The notes under the pieces are model-generated. The model made no database searches. It was not told where the DNA came from and worked only from the letters and a program-made list of their open reading frames with translations. Below are positions 14,920 to 22,628 of a stretch of 27,511 nucleotides of DNA, piece by piece. The stretch spans positions 1-27,511 of the forward strand of contig JAZUMF010000114.1 of the NCBI GenBank assembly GCA_045603485.1, written 5' to 3'. Source of the DNA: RGIG5952 sp045603485. Lineage in GTDB: Bacteria; Verrucomicrobiota; Kiritimatiellia; RFP12; JAAYLN01. Made by a program: the position numbers and the translations under genes. How positions within the stretch are numbered: the first letter of the stretch is position 1; each line of letters starts with the position of its first letter.

Positions 14920-17580
14920 ATGAAACGTATTGTGTTTGCACTTGCGCTATTGATTACATCATGGTCGTTTGCAAGCCTGACCGACGGACTCGTCGGATAT
15001 TGGCCCTTTGACGGAGATGTGAAGGACTACAGCGGAAATGGAAACAACGGCAGTATGCACGGTGTGTCGTTTACGGACAGTCGGAACGGGAGTTCGTCGG
15101 CAGCGCATTTCGATGGTAACGATTATGTTTCCGTGCCCGCAAGCGGCAAGATAAATTCAATCATTGATTTTTCTGCTGCAATGTGGATAAAGGCGAGTGC
15201 ATATGATGCCCGAAATCTTAATAAATGTATTTCTTTGATATCAAAAGGCAGCTTGGGAACAAATCGACAATTCGGCTTGCAACTTGGGATAGACACAAAT
15301 AATCTTTCCTTTTTTCAATGTGTTTTTGTTGATAGAATACCTTGTCCAAAGGTGACACTTGGACAGTGGACACACATTGCAGTGACGCGAACCGGCAGAA
15401 GTGCCGTTGTGTATATGAATGGCAGTTATGCAGCTTCTGGGATAATTCACTCCGATCCTCATGCCAATTCGGACGATGTAGAGATTGGGCGTGATTCTCC
15501 CGGCGAAGTAGAGTATTTTCATGGCGTGATGAGTGATGTATGCCTATACAATAGAGCATTGTCAGCTGCGGAAGTGTTAGCAATTTACAACGGCGGCTTG
15601 AAAATAAGAAAGGTCGTGTTCAATGCCAATGCAGTCGAAGTGGAAGGGGCTATGCCTTCGCTGTCGGTATTGTCAGGAACACAAGAAAAGCTTCCTAAGA
15701 ATGCTTTTCGTAGACACGACGGCTATGTGTTTCAGGGTTGGGCAAAGTCCAAATCGGTTGCCGACAATGGTATTGTGCAGTACCAAGATGAGGAGGAAAT
15801 TACAATTGAATCTGACATGACGCTCTACGCGGTATGGGCAAATCCCCCACTGACACTTTCGGCGGAATCGGCGGACTGGTCGAGCGGATCGATTACGCTA
15901 CGGTGCACGGATGTGGATACGAGCGGTAGAACCCATACGTACACGCTACAGTATTATGACGAGAGCACGGACACATGGAAGGATGTTTCCAGTGTTCAGA
16001 GCGCATCCGCATCCGTGAGCCTGCCCGACACGGACTTTTCATCGCGCCTCGGAGGCATCCCGCCCGTGAAATATCGCGTCCAGGACGAGAACGGGCGAGT
16101 GTCGGCAGAATGCGTGACGAGGAACAGGTTCTTGTTTTCAATCGGATATACTGCGTACAATGATTGGGCGAGTCCTAAGGTACCGCAAACATACGAGGAT
16201 GCCAAAGCATTCGCAAGTCTCTGCAATAAATTGGGTGGCTTTAAATCATTTATTGGGCGAAATGTCGAGACTACGGAGCTTCGAACGAAGATAGAGGAAA
16301 TGTCTACATTTGCATGTCCAGGTGATGTGTTCGTATTTTACATTAGTACACATGGGCATGATAGTGGCCTGTTGTCAGGCGCAGGGATTACGACATACGA
16401 TGGCAATTATTCGGCGGAAGATTTACAGGAGGATGTCAGGAAGTTTTCTTCGGGTGTTGCTGTTGTAAATGTGATAGTAGCGTGTCATTCTGCAGCTATG
16501 ACCGGTTCCGATGACAAGCGCTTTTGGTTGAAGAAAATGATTTCGGATTACCGATTTAACCAATGTTTGGGTAATATTGCATGGATTACATCATGCGATA
16601 TTAGTCAGAATACGCCTGTATGGTCTGACTTTACTCAGTTTGGAGCATTCTTCATTGGGCATGGATTTCAAGAAGGGTATGCTGACTTGCAGTTACATGG
16701 AACTGATTATAAGGGAGGAAACGGAGATGGAAGGTTAACATTAGGAGAACTGGGCCGCTACGTTAGAGAACTTTCAATTGGAATTTCGGATGAAGCCCCT
16801 GCTGAGGTTCAGCTTGAAAACGAAGGATTGTTGGATCGTATCGTCATGGCAGAAGGAATAGTGTGTAAGCCTTTGAATCCGCCGCCTCCGCCATCGAATG
16901 TTCGCGCATCGAAAGGGGAGTTTGACCACAAGATACGTGTTTCATGGACGACTTCTTCCGCTGCAAAATACTATAGGCTCTATCGTTGTCCTGTAAATGA
17001 GACAGCGTCGCCTGCGTTTGACTGGATTGATTTCGTTTCAAATAAAGTTGGCGATGGACCTGGGTCATTGGATGATAAAGATGTTTTTGAAAGGAGGATA
17101 TTACCTTTCGCAATGTATGGCTATCGAGTGCAGGCAATGAATCAAGTTGGATATGGAGAATTGAGTGAAATTACGACAGATTCTTTTGGATGGCGCGGAT
17201 CACTTGGTTTCAAGAATTTTCTGCTGAATGCACTTAAATCTTTCACAGAAAGCTCAATCGATGCGGCAAGTGTGACAGCAAGCGAATATAACGTAATAGA
17301 ATCAACTGTCGCGGCGAATGGGTGCCGGACGGTGGGCGAGTGCTACGCGCTCGGCATAAATCCCGAAGATCCTGACGACGACTTCAGGATCAAGTCTTTC
17401 AAAATGGATGGCACGAAGCCGGTCGTCACGGTCAACCATACGGAGGACGGTTCGGGCGCGTCACTTCTGCCGCGCATGAAGATACTCGGCAAGGCGGAGT
17501 TGTCCGGCGAATGGGAGGAGGTGCCAGAAGAGGGGAATCCCGCCCACCGCTTCTTCACCGTGACGGTCGAAGAGCCGTAG
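14920..17580 (+). CDS. secreted LamG / InlB-repeat / caspase-like / FN3 protein
   Basis: The 886-residue protein opens with a signal peptide (MKRIVFALALLITSWSFA). A LamG-type lectin domain follows (about 25-225; GLVGYWPFDGD, ends RALSAAEVLAIYNGG). Next is one InlB B-repeat (about 228-312; FQGWAKSK to LYAVW) and a clan CD cysteine peptidase-like domain. That domain has the His in STHGHD (H478/H480) and the Cys in VACHSA (C522), 42-44 residues apart as in caspases. A GNGDGRLTLGELGRYV calcium-loop-like segment, an FN3-like domain after a PPPPP linker (about 655-750) and a C-terminal domain seen in many Verrucomicrobiota surface proteins (from about 795) complete it. Activity is inferred from motifs only. 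GAGGA is 6 bases before ATG 14920. The gene is probably controlled by the structured leader. Confidence 0.8.
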   Translation: MKRIVFALALLITSWSFASLTDGLVGYWPFDGDVKDYSGNGNNGSMHGVSFTDSRNGSSSAAHFDGNDYVSVPASGKINSIIDFSAAMWIKASAYDARNLNKCISLISKGSLGTNRQFGLQLGIDTNNLSFFQCVFVDRIPCPKVTLGQWTHIAVTRTGRSAVVYMNGSYAASGIIHSDPHANSDDVEIGRDSPGEVEYFHGVMSDVCLYNRALSAAEVLAIYNGGLKIRKVVFNANAVEVEGAMPSLSVLSGTQEKLPKNAFRRHDGYVFQGWAKSKSVADNGIVQYQDEEEITIESDMTLYAVWANPPLTLSAESADWSSGSITLRCTDVDTSGRTHTYTLQYYDESTDTWKDVSSVQSASASVSLPDTDFSSRLGGIPPVKYRVQDENGRVSAECVTRNRFLFSIGYTAYNDWASPKVPQTYEDAKAFASLCNKLGGFKSFIGRNVETTELRTKIEEMSTFACPGDVFVFYISTHGHDSGLLSGAGITTYDGNYSAEDLQEDVRKFSSGVAVVNVIVACHSAAMTGSDDKRFWLKKMISDYRFNQCLGNIAWITSCDISQNTPVWSDFTQFGAFFIGHGFQEGYADLQLHGTDYKGGNGDGRLTLGELGRYVRELSIGISDEAPAEVQLENEGLLDRIVMAEGIVCKPLNPPPPPSNVRASKGEFDHKIRVSWTTSSAAKYYRLYRCPVNETASPAFDWIDFVSNKVGDGPGSLDDKDVFERRILPFAMYGYRVQAMNQVGYGELSEITTDSFGWRGSLGFKNFLLNALKSFTESSIDAASVTASEYNVIESTVAANGCRTVGECYALGINPEDPDDDFRIKSFKMDGTKPVVTVNHTEDGSGASLLPRMKILGKAELSGEWEEVPEEGNPAHRFFTVTVEEP

Positions 17581-17625
17581 AGAGTCGGCAGGTTTGTGTT
17601 TCCTCGTGCGTTCTCCGTCGTGTAT

Positions 17626-17659
17626 AAAAGACCATTCTGTATATGTTTTACTGTATATG
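17626..17659. repeat. left arm of 34-bp inverted repeat around the winged-helix gene
   Basis: It starts AAAAGACC and holds CTGTATATG twice in the same direction (17638-17646 and 17651-17659). It matches the reverse complement of 17926-17959 at 32 of 34 positions. Confidence 0.85.
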
Positions 17660-17667
17660 ATTGACTG

Positions 17668-17919
17668 TTGGCTGTGGGATTTGGTAGACTGCATGCCGTC
17701 GTGTGGAAGAAAAGATTGCTGGCAATACTCGCGACAGGGGAGAGAAGCAGGGGCGAGCTCGCAGCAGAGCTGGGTATTTCGAGCCAGCCTTGGCTGTCTA
17801 GGGCCTATCTGAGTCCGCTGATGGCGCAGGGCTACAGCGCGCAGACATTGCCCAAGAAGCCCAAGTCGCCGTTACAGCGCTACAGGCTTCTGCGCAAGGG
17901 GAAGGATGTCTTGGCATGA
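17668..17919 (+). CDS. small winged-helix protein like Fic / AlbA_2 C-terminal domains
   Basis: The 83-codon frame encodes RLLAILATGERSRGELAAEL, then LGISSQPWLSRAYLSPLM and PKKPKSPLQRYRLLRKGK. This pattern (helix, SR-ELA helix-turn-helix, YL-PL wing entry, KP-S-LQ-YRL) resembles the winged-helix domain at the C-terminus of many Fic proteins and AlbA_2/Schlafen-type ATP-binding proteins. Here it stands alone: an in-frame TGA at 17662-17664 closes the frame upstream. The start is unclear (TTG 17668, GTG 17674 or GTG 17701), and no good ribosome binding site is visible. The frame fits neatly between the inverted repeats. It could be a DNA-binding regulator or a remnant of a larger gene. Confidence 0.55.
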   Translation: MAVGFGRLHAVVWKKRLLAILATGERSRGELAAELGISSQPWLSRAYLSPLMAQGYSAQTLPKKPKSPLQRYRLLRKGKDVLA

Positions 17920-17925
17920 ATACAA

Positions 17926-17959
17926 CATATACAGTAGAACATATACAGAAGGGTCTTTT
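17926..17959. repeat. right arm of 34-bp inverted repeat around the winged-helix gene
   Basis: It begins CATATACAG, seven bases after the winged-helix stop, and ends in GGGTCTTTT plus three more T residues. It carries the CTGTATATG unit twice in inverse orientation. The two mismatches with the left arm are at 17951 (17634 on the left) and 17938 (17647). Confidence 0.85.
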
Positions 17960-18095
17960 TTTGTCAAGATGTATTCTTACCACAAGTTATCCTCATTTAC
18001 ATTCCCGTTCGCAGCTCGGTGGAGAGCTAATCACTAACTCTGAACTTGACTAATGATAATTTAGGCCCCTTTTGTTCAGTCCGCTTTTTGTCTAC
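17960..18095. other. short gene-free stretch between the winged-helix element and abiE
   Basis: It is AT-rich with no open frame of interest. A 6-bp inverted repeat, CTGAAC (18039-18044) and GTTCAG (18074-18079), is the only structure seen. Confidence 0.5.
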
Positions 18096-18124
18096 TTGTT
18101 AAATTTTTCTGTGTTTGGTATAAT
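18096..18124 (+). promoter_or_regulatory. abiE promoter
   Basis: TTGTTA (18096-18101) and TATAAT (18119-18124) are 17 bases apart, and the -10 is extended (TGG-TATAAT), the same nine bases as the mcsA promoter. The predicted start is near 18131. Confidence 0.7.
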
Positions 18125-18143
18125 TTAAGCGCATTGGCAAAAT

Positions 18144-18161
18144 AGGGACAAAAGTGTCCCT
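18144..18161. promoter_or_regulatory. AGGGACA/TGTCCCT palindrome before abiEi, likely operator or leader hairpin
   Basis: A perfect 7-bp stem with loop AAAG ends 8 bases before ATG 18170, occupying the place of the ribosome binding site. AbiEi proteins are known to repress their own operon by binding inverted repeats upstream. This palindrome is the natural candidate site, and in RNA it would also limit ribosome access. Confidence 0.55.
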
Positions 18162-18169
18162 GAAATGAC

Positions 18170-18703
18170 ATGAATTCATACGAGAAAATATACGAACTTG
18201 CAGCTGGTAATTTTGGTCTTATTACTGCTGCTCAGGCTAATGAACTTGGTGTATCAACCAGGGAAATGAGTCGTTGGGTGAAAATGGGGCGTCTGGAAAA
18301 ACCTTGTAGGGGGCTTTTTAGAGTGTCACTTTTCCCTTCGTCGCCTTTTGATGTGTTTGCTACGGCGGTGGAGTCGGTGGGGGCGGAGGCGTATCTCTGC
18401 GGTGAGTCGGTGCTTGCAATACTTAATCTTGTGCCGACGAATCCTACATGGATAAATGTCGCTACGCCAATGCGCAAGAGAAAATCGCTGATGGATGGGG
18501 TGAGGGTATTTCCCGTAAAGGGGAATTATTCGCCGGTATCATATGATGGTGTTCGTTCGCAGCGCGTTGCAGATGCGATAGTAGATTGTAGAAATATAAT
18601 CCGAAGGGATAGGCTTGAGCGGGCTCTAAAAACTGCTGTAAAACAAGGATATATTCGGAAGGATGAAGTGTCATCCATAAAGAAAGGACTTCAAAAACCA
18701 TGA
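18170..18703 (+). CDS. abiEi: AbiEi family antitoxin
   Basis: This is the antitoxin and autorepressor of a type IV toxin-antitoxin pair that can act in phage defence. The 177 residues have an N-terminal winged helix (about 1-55; GLITAAQANELGVSTREMSRWVK, shown by its ends, then GRLEKPCRGLFRV). The AbiEi C-terminal domain follows, with AYLCGESVL, INVATP, RVFPVKG and a basic helical end (RRDRLERALKTAVKQGYI). Length and order match the single-winged-helix AbiEi group. There is no Shine-Dalgarno sequence, only the hairpin at 18144-18161. The stop overlaps the abiEii start (ATGA). Confidence 0.88.
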   Translation: MNSYEKIYELAAGNFGLITAAQANELGVSTREMSRWVKMGRLEKPCRGLFRVSLFPSSPFDVFATAVESVGAEAYLCGESVLAILNLVPTNPTWINVATPMRKRKSLMDGVRVFPVKGNYSPVSYDGVRSQRVADAIVDCRNIIRRDRLERALKTAVKQGYIRKDEVSSIKKGLQKP

Positions 18704-19518
18704 TGCCTCAAAATGTGAGTTTTCTTGAACGTGCGATACGTAAACTTGCCAACTCAAATGTCGGCGCATACCAACTTCGCGTCATGATGTCGAATGTTAT
18801 AGTCGGTCAATTCCTTGAGAATGCTGTTGCTCGAGGTGGAACGTCAATGAAGCTTCGGTATGGCAATTCCACTACTCGATTTACGATGGACTTTGATGTG
18901 GCACGTCGCATTGCGCTGGATGATTTTGTTTCGACTATGTCCAAGCGTCTTGAGGAAGGATGGGGACCTTTTACAGGAAGACTTGTTGAAGCAGGTAAAA
19001 ATCATCCCAAAGCCGTTCCTCCGGAATATGTTATGCAGCCGTTTGATGTTAAATTGCAATATAGAGGTCATCCTTGGTGTACGGTGCGTTTTGAAGTTTC
19101 GTATGACGAAATAGGTGATGCTGATGAAATGGATACGCCTCCAATACCACAAGAAATACTTGATGCATTTGCCGCTCTTGAATTGCCAGTTCCATCTTCA
19201 GTTCCGTTGATGACTATTTCATTTCAAATAGCTCAAAAACTGCATGGCCTAACTGAAGAAGGTAGTACTCGTGTGCAAGACTTGATAGATCTTCAGCTTA
19301 TGGCAAAGAATGAGACTCTTGATCTTAAGAAAATTCGTACTATTTGCAAGAGACTTTTTGCCAATAGAAAAAAACAGCAATGGCCATCGCGCATCGTTAA
19401 GGGTGAAAAGTGGGATGAGATTTATCTAGAGGGTTGTCAATCCATCAAGGGGCTGATGGCAACTGTTGACGAAGCGATTGTTTGGGCGAATGATCTAATT
19501 AAGAGAATAGAAGGATAA
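18700..19518 (+). CDS. abiEii: AbiEii/AbiGii family nucleotidyltransferase toxin
   Basis: This is a minimal nucleotidyltransferase toxin; relatives modify tRNA or other targets and stop growth when the antitoxin fails. The 272 residues show the nucleotide-binding GGTSMKL (46-52), the catalytic acid pair in TMDFDVA (D64 and D66), and the later family motifs KLHG (K180) and TRVQDLIDL (D194). All catalytic positions look intact, so the toxin should be active. ATG 18700 or 18703 may be used; GAAAGGA upstream serves as ribosome binding site. The 4-base overlap with abiEi fits coupled synthesis. Confidence 0.9.
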   Translation: MMPQNVSFLERAIRKLANSNVGAYQLRVMMSNVIVGQFLENAVARGGTSMKLRYGNSTTRFTMDFDVARRIALDDFVSTMSKRLEEGWGPFTGRLVEAGKNHPKAVPPEYVMQPFDVKLQYRGHPWCTVRFEVSYDEIGDADEMDTPPIPQEILDAFAALELPVPSSVPLMTISFQIAQKLHGLTEEGSTRVQDLIDLQLMAKNETLDLKKIRTICKRLFANRKKQQWPSRIVKGEKWDEIYLEGCQSIKGLMATVDEAIVWANDLIKRIEG

Positions 19519-19522
19519 TATT

Positions 19523-19807
19523 TTGATTAAGGTGGGACTTCAGGGGGGCACTGCATATGCAAGTAGAATTGACAGTTATATAGGAGATGGTTCAAATGAA
19601 TATGTTAAAAAAGATACTGGATTTGTAGTCACATCAAAGATTGATTTACGCTCTTTTGGAGGGGGGCTTAAGGTGAAGAAAGCGAGATGGATAATTTCTT
19701 CCAAGAAACTGGAAATTGACAATGACAAAGGCCTGTTCGTGGTGTCGTCGCCGGAAGACTACACGCGAGAAACTGGCTGTGATAGTGTAAGATCTGATTT
19801 GCAGTGA
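19523..19807 (+). pseudogene. remnant of a P3-like secreted protein
   Basis: The frame opens at TTG 19523, five bases after abiEii, with AGAAGGA before it. The segment GFVVTSKIDLRSFGGG resembles GFLVRKKMDLRSYGEK near the C-terminus of P3 (22629-24167), and both are followed by a K-rich strand and LFV. There is no signal peptide or start typical of the family. The next frame (from 19804) continues with GSVPFYQN, like the ADPFYQ end of P1. I read this as the C-terminal scrap of a family member with a frameshift near 19805. It could instead be a short translated protein. Confidence 0.5.
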
Positions 19808-19977
19808 GAATTATCCGAGAGAAACTTTCATGGCAAAAAGGGTCTGTTCCTTTTTATCAAAATCAGTGGTTGGCGAACGATGAAGCCATTAATTTTGCTG
19901 ACATTGTAGCGCAATGGACCATGCTGACGAAATTAACGACTATGTCTAGTGTCAGTTTAGATAATAGAGGATTAAAA

Positions 19978-21399
19978 ATGATGAAGAAGCCGATGTTCCT
20001 GACGCTTGTTGCTTGCATGTTCCTTGGAAAATGTATGGCATTAGATAGTTGTGCACAAATGGATGGGGATGGTGTTAGTTTCTACAGCGAGATGATTGCT
20101 GCTGAAAATGCGCTTGCACTGACAAATGCTCTCGCAAAGTTTAGGATGTTGCAGGTGGAACAACAAGAGAAAGTCCTTGAGTTGTGTCTAAATCATATTC
20201 GAGATAATGAGAGCATTCCGTTTGACGAAGGCTCTTTGCCGTTGAAACACGATCTTGGAACTGTCAACGGACGGTGCGTTTGGTTCTCAAGTGAGGTCTT
20301 GAATGTGTCTTTGCCAGTGGTTAATGCGCATTCTCAAGAAAGGGACATTGCGGATGCAAGGCGAATGATAGTGGATGCGGTTCAGGAATGGCGCCATAAT
20401 CTTGAATTGTCAAAGAAGAAAATACTGCAAATGCCGTTATTTAGACGGATAGATCTGTCTAGCAGCGGCGCTGCGGCTCCAAATGAACTTGCAGTGTTAG
20501 CTGAAGATTCTATCGAAGAAATTAGGTTGGCGGTGGCACGCAACAGTCGTACGCCTATAAGTTCTCTTATCCGACTCGCGAGCACCGATGCTTCCACGAC
20601 TGTTCGAGAAGCGGCAATTAACAATCTTAAAGTTGCACGAACGCTAAAGCCAAATGGGAAGCACGACTTTTTTAATGTAGATTTGTGCGGGATTGTGACA
20701 AAAACCAATTTCGTAGAGTACATGAAATATTTGGATTCAATTGGCTTTAGTGCCATTCAAGACAAATTGAACCCAGGCGGAAATCCAGAGAAACAGGGAG
20801 GGTTGAGGGATGCAGCATGGCTAATGTGGGAGAAGGACATTGTGTTTCCGGTAAATGATGAGAATCGAGCAGATTGGAGTCCGCCTACCAATGCTGTCGT
20901 TGATTCTCTGTTTTTGGAAGTGCGCGCATCCGGCGTGTTGAGGTTTGACTTGCTCAAAAACGGAAATGTGGTGGCCAATGGTGAGGTTGGGGTATTTAAG
21001 TCATGCGGAGAGCCAATGGTGGCATTCATGCATCAGCAGGCTGAACGATTTGCCACTACTACTATGCTAATAAAATTTCAAATTGCGAAACGCCTTGATG
21101 TTTCGTATCTGGGCGCGGAAACGAATATGCTGTACATAACGGAACGCGGCAGTCTTGAGGATAGCGTGACTTATAAGAACATTACTTTGAAAATCAGATA
21201 CAAAGATGATAGTTTGTCAAAACACAGAAAGGCGATTGCCGAGGCGCTTATGACGGCAGGTGCCGTCACGAAACCTAAAGCATCAAATGAGTCCGTTACG
21301 ATTAGAAGAGATGAGTATACAGAATGGGCTGACCCTTTTTATCAATGTTATTGTATACTGAGCAAAGGTGATCAATCAAGTACTGATCAAGGTTTGTAA
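19978..21399 (+). CDS. P1: secreted protein with LRV-like repeats and KDIVFP domain
   Basis: This is an unknown function protein of 473 residues. It starts with a signal peptide (MMKKPMFLTLVACMFLGKCMA); the cysteines nearby do not form a clear lipobox. Two leucine-rich-variant-like helical repeats lie near residues 168-216 (NELAVLAEDSIEEIRLAVAR, then SSLIRLASTDASTTVREAA). A C-terminal domain carries KTNFVEY, AAWLMWEKDIVFP and LRFDLLKNG, shared with P5. ATG 19978 is chosen because AGAGG is 7 bases before it and a signal peptide starts there; an upstream GTG at 19804 would add 58 residues that look like remnant sequence. Location is probably periplasm or surface. Confidence 0.7.
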   Translation: MMKKPMFLTLVACMFLGKCMALDSCAQMDGDGVSFYSEMIAAENALALTNALAKFRMLQVEQQEKVLELCLNHIRDNESIPFDEGSLPLKHDLGTVNGRCVWFSSEVLNVSLPVVNAHSQERDIADARRMIVDAVQEWRHNLELSKKKILQMPLFRRIDLSSSGAAAPNELAVLAEDSIEEIRLAVARNSRTPISSLIRLASTDASTTVREAAINNLKVARTLKPNGKHDFFNVDLCGIVTKTNFVEYMKYLDSIGFSAIQDKLNPGGNPEKQGGLRDAAWLMWEKDIVFPVNDENRADWSPPTNAVVDSLFLEVRASGVLRFDLLKNGNVVANGEVGVFKSCGEPMVAFMHQQAERFATTTMLIKFQIAKRLDVSYLGAETNMLYITERGSLEDSVTYKNITLKIRYKDDSLSKHRKAIAEALMTAGAVTKPKASNESVTIRRDEYTEWADPFYQCYCILSKGDQSSTDQGL

Positions 21400-21442
21400 A
21401 TGTATTTCATTTTGCATGTGATAACAAGAAAGGATTCGTTCC

Positions 21443-22450
21443 ATGCATAAGTATATGGTGTTTATGGTGTCTGCTGTCTTGGGCACTGGAATGGCGGTTG
21501 CAGGCGCTGCGGATTTGCCTCGGTTTGTTGATGCCTTGGATAAGTGTGAGACCTTGTGGCATTCGGAGAAGTATGAGCAGCTCTACGGCTATATTGACGA
21601 ATTGAAGCAGAAGTCTCCTGACTATGCGCCGGTAGTGTTTCTGAGCGCTACGCGCGAGAGGAAATTCGGAGGGCAATACGAAGAGGAGTCGGCTCAGCTG
21701 CGAAGCCTTACCAATCGATTGCATCAGGTGCTTTGTGAAGTCAACCCCGAGGCGTTGCCGAGACTGGGCGTAATGGCGGACGATGCTGACGATTCGGTAA
21801 GGCTGTGTGAAAAACTTGGGCAAGACAGAGAATATCGCAGGATACACAGCAACCCACTTAAGACAAGGCGAAAGACGCATGCACCATGTCTGCCATGCTG
21901 TTTCGTGGACATCGCCTTCCTCTTACCCGACATGTCGCTGTCAAACAATTCGCCAAGCGTCAATTTGCGGCTTCCCGCGCAGGAGAGGAGGAAAGCTTTG
22001 GACACTCGAGTTATTGGCGCGAAAATATTCGACTACGGTGGAAATGTATCGTATCGACAGAAGAAGAATCTGCTGGACGACTACGTCCATGAGATTGCCT
22101 CGGTCGGCGGTACAAGTGGGCTTGTGGAGAAGCTCAAGGATGACTTGGTTCAGCTCGACGGCTACTATGCACTTTCGCTGCTCAGGGAGAAGGGGAGTGA
22201 GGCGAAACGGCTCATAAAGGAATATGTAGAACGCGAGGATTCGTCGATTGGCGCGGACGAGGCCAAGCGCATGGCGGTGTGGGCGCTCTTGCAGTTTGCT
22301 CATGACGACCCTGAAATTGCGATCTTTCTTAAGCAATTGCCAAGTAAGATAGATAAAAGCAATTGGAAGACGCTAGCGTATCTAAAAGATGCAATTAGTC
22401 ATTTGGAACAAGGGTGTAATCGTCATTTTTTGAAACGCGGTGTGAAGTAG
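21443..22450 (+). CDS. P2: secreted helical protein, paralogue of the P4 C-terminal half
   Basis: Unknown function, 335 residues. The signal peptide ends near VAGAADLP. The mature part begins RFVDALDKCETLWHSEKYEQ and is helix-rich, like a HEAT or TPR solenoid, ending HLEQGCNRHFLKRGVK. It aligns along its full length with residues about 265-575 of P4, with shared blocks DALDKCETLW, SYRQKKNLLDDYV (FRQKKNLLDDYV in P4), and DEAKRMAVWALLQFAHDDPE. The last 73 codons plus 85 bases of downstream DNA are nearly identical to P4. AAAGGA lies 8 bases before ATG 21443. Confidence 0.72.
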   Translation: MHKYMVFMVSAVLGTGMAVAGAADLPRFVDALDKCETLWHSEKYEQLYGYIDELKQKSPDYAPVVFLSATRERKFGGQYEEESAQLRSLTNRLHQVLCEVNPEALPRLGVMADDADDSVRLCEKLGQDREYRRIHSNPLKTRRKTHAPCLPCCFVDIAFLLPDMSLSNNSPSVNLRLPAQERRKALDTRVIGAKIFDYGGNVSYRQKKNLLDDYVHEIASVGGTSGLVEKLKDDLVQLDGYYALSLLREKGSEAKRLIKEYVEREDSSIGADEAKRMAVWALLQFAHDDPEIAIFLKQLPSKIDKSNWKTLAYLKDAISHLEQGCNRHFLKRGVK

Positions 22451-22535
22451 TGTATTGATTTGTTAGTGTTATGAGAATGTTATTATTGGACGCTTACTTG
22501 AACATGACAATAGACTATTCCACGGCAGAAGAAAA
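22232..22535 (+). repeat. 304-bp duplicated block, copy A
   Basis: It covers the last 73 codons of P2 and 85 bases beyond its stop. It aligns without gaps to 25856-26159 (constant offset 3624) with 17 differences by my count, about 94% identity. Both ends are sharp: similarity falls away immediately outside. Confidence 0.9.
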
Positions 22536-22605
22536 GCACCAAAGGTATTCACTGAACAAGGGGTTGCTATGCTTTCAGCAGTTCTTAACTCGCCAACGGC
22601 AATAA
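22471..22605 (+). CDS. possible 44-residue small ORF in the duplicated block
   Basis: ATG 22471 opens MRMLLLDAYLNMTIDYSTAE and ends at TAA 22603-22605, just before the P3 start. The first 22 codons lie in the duplicated block, and the copy at 26095 is also open. No ribosome binding site is visible, so translation is doubtful. Confidence 0.18.
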   Translation: MRMLLLDAYLNMTIDYSTAEEKHQRYSLNKGLLCFQQFLTRQRQ

Positions 22606-22628
22606 AGAAGAATCAGGAGGGGCATAAA

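Noticed and set aside
17594..17812. 72-codon plus-strand frame overlapping the winged-helix gene
   Set aside because: It runs through the left inverted repeat in a different frame, and its peptide has no family pattern, while the frame at 17668 clearly encodes a winged helix.
19804..19977. Upstream GTG start adding 58 residues to P1
   Set aside because: The extension lies before a good ribosome binding site and signal peptide at 19978 and looks like decayed family sequence.
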